Assembly: GCF_009760915.1 (NCBI RefSeq)
Contig: NZ_VIDQ01000001.1
Span: 62,001-126,000 of the forward strand
Length of the DNA stretch: 64,000 nt
Direction: 5' to 3'
From: Azohydromonas aeria
GTDB lineage: Bacteria; Pseudomonadota; Gammaproteobacteria; Burkholderiales; Burkholderiaceae_C
A program made the position numbers and the translations under genes. Below the pieces are notes generated by a model. The model saw only the letters and a program-made list of their open reading frames with translations. It was not told the DNA's origin and searched no databases. This document shows positions 17,775 through 26,113 of the stretch, one piece after another. Numbering within the stretch: position 1 is the first letter of the stretch; each line of letters starts with the position of its first letter.

Positions 17775-17880
17775 AGGCGCCGTTATAGGGGGCGGCGGGC
17801 CGCGCCCGCCATAGGACGACTTGCCCGGCCGGGCAGGCGCATCCGGCTATTGACGCCGCTCAAGCGTTGCGTTTGGGGCG

Positions 17881-18558
17881 TCACCATCCGCGCCGCCCCG
17901 ACTGCCCCGTGACCCAGCCCAGCAGCAGCTCCACGCCGCCGCGCTGGCCGATGGGCACGATGCGGTTGATGCGCGGCTCCGCGCCCAGCAGCCGCACGAA
18001 GTCCATGAAGTCGCAAAAGCCGACCTGGTCCGGGCTGAAGGAGTGCACCAGCATCAGCGCCTGCGTCGCGCAGAAGCGCCGCGCCTCGACGATGGCCGAG
18101 ACGGCGCGGTGCAGCAGCTGGTAGCGGATGGTGCCCACCGGCACGGCTTCGAGCCCCAGCTCGGCCTGCAGGTAGGCCAGCCGCGTGACCTTGCCCGGCG
18201 AGTGGCCGGCGAACCACTCCTGCACCGTGGGCCCGAAGGATTCGCTGACCTTGCCCTCGACCGCGATGGAGACCAGGTGCTCGCCGCTGCGTGCCAGGGC
18301 CCAGACGTCGCTCTGTGACGGCCGCGTGCCGCCGGGCAGCGCCACGGCATGCTCGGGAAGGGCCAGCAGCAGCTCGACGTCGGGGAAGCGGCCGCTGGCG
18401 GCGAGCACCGCCTCGACCTCGGGCGGGAAGCCGTCGGCCAGCTGCCAGGCGTGGGCCAGGGCGTGGGCCGAGTAGCCGCTGCGCCACTGCCTGGCCGGCG
18501 CGGTGAGGAAGCCGGCCCACTGGCCGGGGTCGATGGCGGGAACGTAGATGTGGTTCAC
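17881..18558 (-). CDS. DUF6946-like protein with possible PD-(D/E)XK nuclease motif
   Basis: A 225-residue soluble protein if started at GTG 18558; ATG 18633 gives 25 more residues. No clear Shine-Dalgarno decides. IYVPAIDPGQWAGFL and GYSAHALAHAWQLADGFPPEV at the N-terminus fit what I recall of the DUF6946 family. In the middle, SQSDVWALARSGEHLVSIAVEGK places an Asp and a Glu-x-Lys as in PD-(D/E)XK nuclease folds. Function unknown; nuclease or defence activity is a hypothesis from this motif only. No partner gene adjoins it. Confidence 0.6.
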   Translation of the reverse strand: MNHIYVPAIDPGQWAGFLTAPARQWRSGYSAHALAHAWQLADGFPPEVEAVLAASGRFPDVELLLALPEHAVALPGGTRPSQSDVWALARSGEHLVSIAVEGKVSESFGPTVQEWFAGHSPGKVTRLAYLQAELGLEAVPVGTIRYQLLHRAVSAIVEARRFCATQALMLVHSFSPDQVGFCDFMDFVRLLGAEPRINRIVPIGQRGGVELLLGWVTGQSGRRGW

Positions 18559-18816
18559 GGCGGGACTGCTTTGCGCCCGGAAGGGCGGAAGTTGGGTGCC
18601 TTCAGGGTGCTTTGCAGGGCCGCCGCCGTCCATGGGAAGAAGGTCCCGCGCGCGGCGTGAGGTTTGTACCGGGGGAGGGGGAGGGATGTGGGGGGACAAG
18701 CGCCGTGCCGCACCGCACCGCATTCCACAGGAAGAAGCTTGCGGCCGGCTGGTTGGCCGCCGATACCGTGATTCCTCTTTGGCTCAGGCCCGGCAGAAGC
18801 GCTTATCAACGCGCGG

Positions 18817-18862
18817 GCAGGAGGCCTGCTTGCGGGCCAAATCCGCGGCCTGGGTAGGGTTC
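18817..18862. repeat. Second copy of the dispersed intergenic repeat
   Basis: GCAGGAGGCCTGCTTGCGGG and the following ATCCGCGGCC and TAGGGTT segments match 2561-2605 closely. The flanking 40 bases upstream (TCAGGCC, then AGAA) also resemble the first copy. It abuts the broken 3' end of a STY0301-like gene fragment and probably marks a rearrangement point. Confidence 0.75.
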
Positions 18863-18865
18863 TCA

Positions 18866-19097
18866 TTACTCCGTCATCCCCGCAAGCGAGCCATTTGCCC
18901 TCGCCGAAACTGCCGCTGAAGGTCCAGCGCTTCGAACTCATCCTGGCGCCGCGGCTTTGCCGGGCCTTGATCGCCTTTTCGTTCTCGGGCGGCCCGACAT
19001 AGGCATTGAGCCCTTGGGTGATGGCGGAGCGGAAATTGGGCGGCGTGTCGCTGTCCGCCACTTTCCCAGACTCCATGTTTGACGAGGCAAGACTCAA
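18866..19097 (-). pseudogene. Truncated STY0301-family paralogue
   Basis: The frame from ATG 19097 encodes PPNFRSAITQGLNAYVGPPENEK and, further on, KRWTFSGSFGEGKWLACGDDG. This parallels NGPPEKK and WKFEGDFPEGKWISCDYAEG of the intact neighbour at 19113-19538. The signal peptide and N-terminal part are missing, and the similarity stops at GVMRT, where the dispersed repeat begins. It is thus a remnant of a tandem duplication truncated at both ends. The open frame continues into the repeat but encodes nothing recognisable. Confidence 0.65.
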
Positions 19098-19112
19098 GCC
19101 GGCAGTATCGAG

Positions 19113-19538
19113 TTATCGGCAGCGAAACACGCCATGAGGTAGTTTGGGGTTTCCCTTCTGCTCCAAAATGCCTCGGCATTGTTCAGTGGGCTCGTCAAGC
19201 CGCTTGGCCAGTCTTATGAGCCCCTCCGCATAATCGCAGGAAATCCATTTGCCTTCGGGAAAATCGCCTTCGAATTTCCATCCGGAATCACGGCTTCTCA
19301 CGTCCAGATTGGGCGCCATGGAGGATTTTTTCTCGGGCGGACCGTTGTAAACCGTCATGCTGTACAACAGGAACGACGATTTTGGTGTGCTGACCACGAA
19401 GCCGGTTGGAAGGTCTTTCAAAGCCACTTGCCCCGAGTCCATGAATATTCGGGTTGGACACTCGATGCGGACATCGGCTCTGCCTGGTTGGGAAGCCACG
19501 AGCATGGTCAATGCGGCGCAATAGCTGAAAATGCGCAT
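19113..19538 (-). CDS. STY0301-family secreted protein
   Basis: A 141-residue protein with a signal peptide cleaved near GRA-DV, and periplasmic. Features are RIECPTRIF early, VYNGPPEKKSSMAPNLD centrally, WKFEGDFPEGKWISC, and a Cys pair (QCRGILEQKG, VFRCR) at the end that may form disulphides. This fits the STY0301 family, of unknown biochemical role, named from a Salmonella locus. It starts 3 bases after the stop of the BPSL0067-type gene, so the two form an operon. A periplasmic inhibitor of the neighbouring NlpC/P60-like enzyme is a reasonable hypothesis. Confidence 0.75.
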   Translation of the reverse strand: MRIFSYCAALTMLVASQPGRADVRIECPTRIFMDSGQVALKDLPTGFVVSTPKSSFLLYSMTVYNGPPEKKSSMAPNLDVRSRDSGWKFEGDFPEGKWISCDYAEGLIRLAKRLDEPTEQCRGILEQKGNPKLPHGVFRCR

Positions 19539-19541
19539 GGT

Positions 19542-19927
19542 TCATTCGATGATGGAGTAGGCGTCGGCGCTGTTGCTGGGGTCTGCAAACCTGCCTGATT
19601 GCAGCTTGCCTTTGCGTGGAATATGCCGGCTGAAAATGGTTTTCTTTTTGCTGCCGAACCATTGATCCATGATGGTGATGCCGTTGGCGTCCTTTGAAAT
19701 AAAAAAGGCCGCGTGGTTGCCGGTGGACAGGCTCTGGTACTTGCCGTCAACAAAAGTTGCTATTGCCGTCCCCTTGGTGATGTTGTTGCCTCCATGACGG
19801 ACTTGCCCTCTTTCCAAAAAGACGTGTGGGGGAGTTTGGCGAAATGTTGAAGCAGTGCCACGCACTGGTGCGTACCCACCTTCGGTTTACTTTTGAGTTC
19901 GTCCACGTCGGAGTAAACGTAAGTCAT
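19542..19927 (-). pseudogene. BPSL0067-family NlpC/P60-like protein, frameshifted
   Basis: Two frames together encode one family member. The first, from ATG 19927, reads MTYVYSDVDELKSKPKVG, then HQCVALLQHFAK and SFWKEG; the second reads GGNNITKGTAIATFVDG, then GNHAAFFISKDANG and DQWFG to the end. They differ by one base near 19805-19810, where the coding strand has GAGGGCAAG; an extra G would restore the frame. The expected catalytic Cys (HQC) and His (GNH) are both present. BPSL0067 proteins have an NlpC/P60-type peptidase fold. Either a real pseudogene or a sequencing error in a G run. Confidence 0.72.
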
Positions 19928-20998
19928 GGCGTAGCGGGCTTGCGCCGGCAGTGAGGGAGATGCCGACGCTAAACACGGCAGTCCGCAGCTTCCATAGGAG
20001 CTTTGTACTGCCCCGGGCAGGACGAATCGCCTGCTGGTAAACCCGCTGAATTCAGAGGTGAAAGTGGCGATGAAGGGAAGGGTGCAGGCGGATTGGAAAC
20101 CGCCCCGTCAATTCATTATTCCGACGATGGCGCACCATCGTGCCGGCCGAAGCCAACAACGCCGTCATGCCCGCGGACGCGGGCATCCAATTTTGGCCGT
20201 CCGGCAGGACGGCGGGTTTATTGAGCTTTCAGTTGAAAGCCGGCCTGGCGGACGGCGCGAATATGGGTGCCCGCCTGCGCATACCGCTGTCTAAAAATAC
20301 TCGTCCAGCGGTATCCCGTCAGCCGCGATGCCTCGCACCCCGGCCCGTCATTCCGGCGAAAGCCGGAATCCACGCGCGCTGTTGCGGTGCAATGGCTGGT
20401 GCTGGCACGTGCCTGCGTTGGCTGGCGAAACAGCGCGGCGTTCGTGGATTCCGGCTTTCGCCGGAATGACGGAACGGAGGGCGCGCCGTGTCGGCTTCCG
20501 GCTGGCGCTTTCTCCGGCTTTCTCCGGCCGGAAGGCGCGAACGCGGACATCCGATTTGGCTTGTCAGGCAAGACGGTGGAATATATTGAAAGCCGGCCTG
20601 GCGGCCGGCGCAAACATGGATGCCCGCGTGCGCGGCCATGACGGCGTTTCTCCAGTGGCCTGCGGTGCGGCGCTCAAATAGCCAGCCGCTCGTTGAGAAG
20701 CAGTTTGCCGGTGTTGCGGCTGAGCCGGCTGATTATGCGGATGAGAGGGCAAAAGGCTCGGCTTCCACCAATTTGTAGCGAGCCGTGACATCGACAATGA
20801 GCTTCGCCACTTATTTCACGCTCGGCAGTCGTCCGTGACAAAAGCCCGTGAAGGAATTGCCTCGCATAGTTCTTTGGAACGATGCGGCGCTTGGTGGGCT
20901 AGTTCTTCCGTTCCTTGAAATCAACCCAACCGGCGAATGTTCGCCCCTGCGCAAAAACCCGAAAGTCACGGCCTAAGGAGCCCAAAGGAGGAGCTCAC
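19928..20998. other. Gene-poor repeat island upstream of narK
   Basis: About 1.07 kb with no recognisable gene. It contains a palindrome GTCATGCCCGCGGACGCGGG near 20163-20190 and its inverse near 20626-20645. It also has two copies of a TTGAAAGCCGGCCTGGCGG element (about 20233 and 20586) and a complete REP doublet (20347-20470). The last 300 bases are less GC-rich and should contain the narK promoter. Short open frames here follow the repeats and are not credible proteins. Confidence 0.75.
20347..20470. repeat. REP doublet, copy A (124 bp)
   Basis: GTCATTCCGGCGAAAGCCGG (20347 on, to 20374) and its inverse ending CGCCGGAATGAC (20443-20470) flank a core containing AATGGCTGGTG and GGCACGTGCC. 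The same arrangement, reversed, occurs at 29577-29701, and its core reads AATGGCTGGTG, then GGCACGTGCC on the other strand. The shared core shows it is a mobile-type unit rather than two independent palindromes. Confidence 0.85.
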
Positions 20999-22294
20999 AT
21001 GGCCTCAATCACTTCAACCACCGCCGCGCGCTTGCCCAGCCAGGGTGCCGCCGCCGCAAGCCGCAGCCGTCAGGCGCTGTCGGTGCTGGTGGTCTCGACC
21101 CTGGCTTTCACCGTCTGCTTCATGGTGTGGATGATGTTCGGCGTCATCGGCATCCCCATCAAGAAGGCGCTCAACCTCAGCGCCACCGAGTTCGGCCTGC
21201 TCACCGCCACGCCGGTGCTCACCGGCTCTCTCGTGCGCGTGCCGCTGGGCATCTGGACCGACCGCTTCGGCGGCCGCATCGTCATGACGATCCTGATGGC
21301 CTGCACCGTGCCGGCCATCTTCCTGATGTCCTATGCCACCGAGTTCTGGCACTTCATCGTCATCGGCCTGTTCGTCGGCCTGGCCGGCGGCTCGTTCTCG
21401 GTGGGCACGCCCTACGTCGCGCGCTGGTTCCCCAAGAACCGCCAGGGCTTCGCCATGGGCGTCTATGGCGCCGGCAACTCGGGTGCGGCGGTCAACAAGT
21501 TCGTCGCCCCGGTGATCCTGGTGGCCGCGGGCTGGACCCTGGTGCCGCAGGTCTATGCCGCCGTGATGCTGGGCACCGTGGTCCTGTTCTGGCTGTTCAG
21601 CCACTCCGACCCGGCCCACCTGGTGCCGAGCAACGTCAAGTTCACCGACCAGCTCAAGGCGCTCAAGGACCCCAAGGTGCTCAAGTACTGCCAGTACTAC
21701 AGCATCGTGTTCGGCGGCTACGTCGGGCTGTCGCTGTGGATGGTGCAGTACTACGTCGGCGAGTACGGCCTCGACATCCGCGTCGCCGCGCTGCTGGCCG
21801 CCTGCTTCTCGCTGCCCGGCGGCGTGCTGCGCGCCATCGGCGGCTGGCTCTCGGACAAGTACGGCGCCCACTCGGTCACCTGGTGGGTGATGTGGGTGAG
21901 CTGGATCTGCCTGTTCCTGCTGTCCTACCCGCAGACCGACTTCACGGTCCTGACCGTCAACGGCCCGGCCACCTTCCACATCGGCCTCAACGTCTACACC
22001 TTCACCGGGCTGATGGCGATCCTGGGCGTGGCCTGGGCCTTCGGCAAGGCCAGCGTCTTCAAGTACATCGCCGACGACTACCCCAAGAACATCGGCGCCA
22101 TCAGCGGCATCGTCGGCCTGGCCGGCGGCCTGGGCGGGTTCCTGCTGCCGATCCTGTTCGGCGCGCTCATGGACCTCACCGGCGTGCGCTCCAGCGCCTT
22201 CATGCTGCTCTACGGCGTGGTCTGGGTCTCGCTGATCTGGATGTACTTCACCGAAGTGCGCCAGCGCCGCGTGATGGGCCCCGAGGCCGCCTGA
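20999..22294 (+). CDS. narK: NarK1-type nitrate/nitrite MFS transporter
   Basis: A 431-residue, 12-helix transporter of the nitrate/nitrite porter family. LLTATPVLTGSLVRVPLGIW and DRFGGR in the first half and GAGNSGAAVNKF (the nitrate-signature Gly-rich helix), then GGLGGFLLPILFG in the second half, are characteristic. AGGAGG a few bases upstream (in GGAGGAGCTCAC) fixes the ATG at 20999 although the frame is open earlier. It heads a run of narK, narK, molybdoenzyme and DmsBC genes on one strand, separated from narXL by 4.6 kb. Confidence 0.9.
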   Translation: MASITSTTAARLPSQGAAAASRSRQALSVLVVSTLAFTVCFMVWMMFGVIGIPIKKALNLSATEFGLLTATPVLTGSLVRVPLGIWTDRFGGRIVMTILMACTVPAIFLMSYATEFWHFIVIGLFVGLAGGSFSVGTPYVARWFPKNRQGFAMGVYGAGNSGAAVNKFVAPVILVAAGWTLVPQVYAAVMLGTVVLFWLFSHSDPAHLVPSNVKFTDQLKALKDPKVLKYCQYYSIVFGGYVGLSLWMVQYYVGEYGLDIRVAALLAACFSLPGGVLRAIGGWLSDKYGAHSVTWWVMWVSWICLFLLSYPQTDFTVLTVNGPATFHIGLNVYTFTGLMAILGVAWAFGKASVFKYIADDYPKNIGAISGIVGLAGGLGGFLLPILFGALMDLTGVRSSAFMLLYGVVWVSLIWMYFTEVRQRRVMGPEAA

Positions 22295-22399
22295 CGCCCC
22301 AACGCCCCACTCGATAACCCCCTGACACATCCGCCCCCCGCGCGCCGAAAAGCGCGCGGGCCGGCCCCCCCTACGCCCGTCACCCGCGGAGAACCGCAC

Positions 22400-23827
22400 A
22401 TGACCACTTCTTCCTCCACCGCCGCCCTCGCGCCCCGTGCGCGGCAGGGCCGGCTGCTCACCCACTGGACGCCCGAGGACAAGGGCTTCTGGGCCCGCGA
22501 AGGCGAGGCCGTTGCGCGCCGCAACCTGTGGCTGTCCGTGCCCGCGCTGTTCCTGGCCTTCGCCATCTGGCAGGTCTGGAGCGTGGTCGCCGTGAGCCTG
22601 CCCGGCCTGGGCTTCCAGTACTCCACGAACCAGCTGTTCTGGCTGGCCGCGGCGCCCGCGCTCTCGGGCGCGACGCTGCGCATCTTCTATTCCTTCATGG
22701 TCCCGGTCTTCGGCGGCCGGCGCTGGACGGCGATCTCCACCGCCTCGCTGCTGATCCCGGCGCTGGGCATCGGCTTCGCCGTGCAGGACAACACCACCGG
22801 CTACCCGACCATGCTGGCCCTGGCGCTGCTGTGCGGCCTGGGCGGGGGCAACTTCAGCTCCTCCATGGCCAACATCAGCTTCTTCTTCCCGAAGGAGAAG
22901 AAGGGCACGGCGCTGGGCATCAACGCCGGCCTGGGCAACCTGGGCGTGTCGGTGGTGCAGTTCCTGTCGCCGCTGGTCATCGCCATCGGCCTGTTCGGCG
23001 CCATCGGCGGCGAGGCCCAGAGCCTGATCAAGAACGGCACCGCCTCCACCGTGTGGGCGCAGAACGCCGCCTTCATCTGGGTGCCGTTCATCGCGCTGGC
23101 CGCGCTGGGCGCCTGGTTCGGCATGAACGACATCGCCGACGCCAAGGCCTCCTTCGCCACCCAGGCCGCGATCTTCCGCCGCAAGCACAACTGGCTGATG
23201 TGCATCCTGTACCTCGGCTGCTTCGGCTCCTTCATCGGCTATGCCGCGGGCTTCCCGCTGCTGATCAAGAGCCAGTTCCCGGGCGTGAACCCGCTGGCCT
23301 ACGCCTGGATGGGCCCGCTGGTGGGCGCGCTGATCCGCCCCCTGGGCGGCTGGCTGGCCGACAAGCTCGGCGGCGCGCGCGTGACCTTCTGGAACTTCGT
23401 CGTCATGGCGCTGGCCGTGGTGGGCGTGCTGCAGTTCCTGCCCACGGGCGGGCAGGGCGGCAACTTCGCCGGCTTCTTCGCCATGTTCATGGTGCTGTTC
23501 ATGACCACCGGCATCGGCAACGGCTCGACCTTCCGCATGATCCCGGTGATCTTCCTGAACCAGGCCCTCAAGGGCGTGGACCGCAAGGACGCCGTGGCCA
23601 TGGCCCGCGCCACCAAGGAAGGCAACACCGAAGGTGCCGCCACCCTGGGCTTCACCGCGGCCATCGGCGCCTACGGCGGCTTCTTCATCCCCAAGAGCTA
23701 CGGCACCTCCATCAGCCTCACCGGCGGCCCCGAGGCGGCGCTGATGTGCTTCGTCGGCTACTACGTGCTGTGCGTGGCCGTGACCTGGTGGTTCTACAGC
23801 CGCCGCAACGCGCCCATGCCCTGCTGA
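22400..23827 (+). CDS. narK: NarK2-type nitrate/nitrite MFS transporter
   Basis: A 475-residue member of the same porter family with a longer N-terminus (LLTHWTPEDKGFWAREGEAVARRNLW) typical of NarK2 nitrate/nitrite antiporters. GGGNFSSSMANISFFFPKEKKG (first half) and GIGNGSTFRMIPVIF (second half) carry the two signature regions. GGAGAACCGCAC precedes the ATG. The pairing of a NarK1-type and a NarK2-type transporter is usual in nitrate-respiring bacteria, where the first imports nitrate with protons and the second exchanges nitrate for nitrite. It lies 52 bases ahead of the molybdoenzyme gene. Confidence 0.92.
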   Translation: MTTSSSTAALAPRARQGRLLTHWTPEDKGFWAREGEAVARRNLWLSVPALFLAFAIWQVWSVVAVSLPGLGFQYSTNQLFWLAAAPALSGATLRIFYSFMVPVFGGRRWTAISTASLLIPALGIGFAVQDNTTGYPTMLALALLCGLGGGNFSSSMANISFFFPKEKKGTALGINAGLGNLGVSVVQFLSPLVIAIGLFGAIGGEAQSLIKNGTASTVWAQNAAFIWVPFIALAALGAWFGMNDIADAKASFATQAAIFRRKHNWLMCILYLGCFGSFIGYAAGFPLLIKSQFPGVNPLAYAWMGPLVGALIRPLGGWLADKLGGARVTFWNFVVMALAVVGVLQFLPTGGQGGNFAGFFAMFMVLFMTTGIGNGSTFRMIPVIFLNQALKGVDRKDAVAMARATKEGNTEGAATLGFTAAIGAYGGFFIPKSYGTSISLTGGPEAALMCFVGYYVLCVAVTWWFYSRRNAPMPC

Positions 23828-23879
23828 AGCAGCAGCGGCACACGAAGGCAGCAGTCCCGGTCTGGCAAGGAATATTCAA

Positions 23880-26084
23880 ATGTTGTTTGGAAGAACCCAG
23901 AAGAACCCGATCAAGCTCGCCGACAAGGGCGTGGTGGATTGGAAATACGCCGTTTGCGGCTATTGCTCGACCGGCTGCTCCATCGAAGTCGGCCTGAATG
24001 CCGAAGGCAAGCCCGTCGCCTCGCGCGGCGTGGCCGATGCCGACGTGAACCGCGGCAAGCTGTGCCTGAAGGGCCTGGCCGAGCACGAGATTTTCGACTC
24101 CGCCGGCCGCGGCCTGAAGCCGCTGGTGCGCAAGCATTGGCAGGACGCGTGGCAGGCCACCGATTGGGATTCGGCCACGACGAAAATGCGTGACGAGTTC
24201 CGCCGCATCCAGGCCCAATACGGCCGGGATTCGGTGGCGGTGATTTCCACCGGCCAGCTGCTCACCGAGGAGTTCTACACCCTCGGCAAGCTCACCCGCG
24301 GCCTGCTCGGCACCAACAATTACGACGGCAACACCACGCTGTGCATGGCCTCGGCGGTGTCGGGCTACAAGCGCTCCTTCGGCTCCGACGGCCCGCCGGG
24401 CAGCTACGAGGATTTCTCGCACACCGACTGCCTGATCGCCTGGGGCTCGAATTTGCCCGAGCAGCACCCGATCATTTATTACCGCCTGAAGGACGCGCAG
24501 GAAAAGCGGCGCTTCCCGATGATCGTGGTGGACCCGCGCGTCACCATGCTGGCGCAGATGGCCGACATTCACCTGCCGCTGACGCCGGGCACCGACGTGG
24601 TGCTGCAGAACGCGCTGATGCACGTGATCTTCAAGGAAGGCCTGGAGGACAAGCGCTATATCGAGGCCAACTGCAACGGCATCGACGAATTGCGCGCCGA
24701 GGTCGCGAAATGGGACCCGACCACGGCCTCGAAGATTTGCGGCATCGACGAGGAAACGATTCGCGTCGTGGCCCGGCTGTTTGCCAGGGCGCCGGCCGCG
24801 ATGCAAATCTGGACCATGGGCATCAACCAGTCCACCCATGGTTCCGACGGCGTGGTGGGCATCAACAATCTCGCGCTGATCACCGGCAACGTCGGCAAGC
24901 CGGGCGGCACGCCGCTGTCCATCACCGGCCAGTGCAATGCCATGGGCACGCGGGAATGGTCCTCGGCCTCGGGCCTGCCCAACCACCGCTTCCTGGAAAA
25001 TGCCGAGCACCGCGAGGAAATCGGCAAGTTCTGGAACGTCGATCCCGAGTTCTTCCCCAAGCAGTTGGGATTGAAGCAGACCGACATTTTCAAGGTCATG
25101 GAGACCGGGAAGATCAAGGGCCTGTGGATCATCGCCACGAACCCGATGAGCTCGCTGCCCAATACCGTGCGCGTGCGCAAGGCCATGGAGCAGCTGGAAT
25201 TCTGCGTCGTGCAGGACTGCTACCAGGACACGGCGAGCAATGAATATGCTCACCTGTATCTGCCGGCCGGCACCTGGGCCGAGAAGTGCGGCGTGATGAC
25301 GAATACCGAGCGGCGCGTGAACATCGTGACGCCGGTGGCCGTGCCGCCGGGCGAGGCCAAGCCCGACCTGTGGATCTTCAACCGCGTGGCGGAGAAATTC
25401 AACGAGGGCGGACGGGTGAAATTCCCGGAGTACGCCTCGGATATTTTCCTGGAGATGCGCGAGCTGTCGAAGGGCCGCTTCTGCGACATCACCGGCATGG
25501 ACCACGAGCTGCTGCTCAAGCACCGCGGCGTGCAGTGGCCCTACACCGCCGAGCAGCGCGCCCGGGGCGAGGAGCCGCTGCGCGGCGGCAAGCGCCTCTA
25601 CACCGAGGACGCCACCTTCCGCTACCCGGACGGCAAGGCCAAGCTGATTCCGCTGCCCTTCGTGGTGAATTACGAGTCGCCGGACGAGCAGTATCCGTAC
25701 TGGCTCAATACCGGGCGGCTGGTCGAGCACTGGCATACCCGCACCAAGACCGGCAAGGTCGGCAACAACAACAAGTTCAGCCCGATTCCGTTCGTCGAGC
25801 TGAATCCGGACACGGCGGCCAAATTGGGCATCCGGCGCGGCGAATACGTGCGACTGATTTCGCGCCGCGCCGACGCGGTGGTGATGGCCGAATTGACGCA
25901 GCGCGTGGCCCCGGATGCGCTGTTCGTGCCCTTCCATTTCCACGACTGCGCGAACCGCCTGACCATTGCGCTGCTCGACCCGTATTCGCGCCAGCCCGCC
26001 TTCAAGCAGGCGGCGGTACGCATCGAGAAAATCGCCGACCAGCGCGAAGCCGCGCTGCTGAGCAAGGAAATGCGCCAGTTCTGA
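23880..26084 (+). CDS. Molybdopterin oxidoreductase of the Nas/Nap clade, probable nitrate reductase
   Basis: A 734-residue bis-MGD enzyme. The [4Fe-4S] site is Cys26, Cys29, Cys33 and Cys62 (VCGYCSTGC, RGKLCLKG), and the Mo ligand is probably Cys155 in NTTLCMASAV, as in NapA/NasA-type enzymes. MoCo-binding segments WGSNLPEQHP, NPMSSLPN, QDCYQDTASNEYAHLYLPAG and the C-terminal NNKFSPIPFVELNP domain follow. There is no Tat signal, so it should be cytoplasmic, and there is no C-terminal [2Fe-2S] domain. It is followed after 29 bases by a DmsB-DmsC fusion. Codon choice (many ATT, AAT, AAA) differs from most of the window, suggesting transfer. Nitrate as substrate rests on clade motifs and the two narK genes. 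Confidence 0.85.
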   Translation: MLFGRTQKNPIKLADKGVVDWKYAVCGYCSTGCSIEVGLNAEGKPVASRGVADADVNRGKLCLKGLAEHEIFDSAGRGLKPLVRKHWQDAWQATDWDSATTKMRDEFRRIQAQYGRDSVAVISTGQLLTEEFYTLGKLTRGLLGTNNYDGNTTLCMASAVSGYKRSFGSDGPPGSYEDFSHTDCLIAWGSNLPEQHPIIYYRLKDAQEKRRFPMIVVDPRVTMLAQMADIHLPLTPGTDVVLQNALMHVIFKEGLEDKRYIEANCNGIDELRAEVAKWDPTTASKICGIDEETIRVVARLFARAPAAMQIWTMGINQSTHGSDGVVGINNLALITGNVGKPGGTPLSITGQCNAMGTREWSSASGLPNHRFLENAEHREEIGKFWNVDPEFFPKQLGLKQTDIFKVMETGKIKGLWIIATNPMSSLPNTVRVRKAMEQLEFCVVQDCYQDTASNEYAHLYLPAGTWAEKCGVMTNTERRVNIVTPVAVPPGEAKPDLWIFNRVAEKFNEGGRVKFPEYASDIFLEMRELSKGRFCDITGMDHELLLKHRGVQWPYTAEQRARGEEPLRGGKRLYTEDATFRYPDGKAKLIPLPFVVNYESPDEQYPYWLNTGRLVEHWHTRTKTGKVGNNNKFSPIPFVELNPDTAAKLGIRRGEYVRLISRRADAVVMAELTQRVAPDALFVPFHFHDCANRLTIALLDPYSRQPAFKQAAVRIEKIADQREAALLSKEMRQF

Positions 26085-26113
26085 CTGGTTCAGACTTGAC
26101 GCGAGGTTGAATC

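Noticed and set aside
17850-17863. TTGACGCCGCTCAA as an FNR-like site for the leftward unknown gene
   Set aside because: The dyad fits, but no -10 lies about 31 bp away on the minus strand; the nearest TATAAC is about 70 bp off.
20920-20935. TTGAAATCAA before narK as an FNR site
   Set aside because: The half-sites are separated by two bases rather than the six needed in a 14-bp FNR dyad, and no -10 lies at the right distance.
20915-20998. Start of narK at 20915
   Set aside because: The additional 28 residues are unlike NarK, whereas ATG 20999 has a strong Shine-Dalgarno directly upstream.
23880-26084. Reading the molybdoenzyme as a formate dehydrogenase
   Set aside because: Formate dehydrogenases of this size keep other signature residues around a Cys or SeCys ligand and sit with FdhD or hydrogenase genes. 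The context here is two nitrate transporters and NarXL. Not excluded, but less likely.
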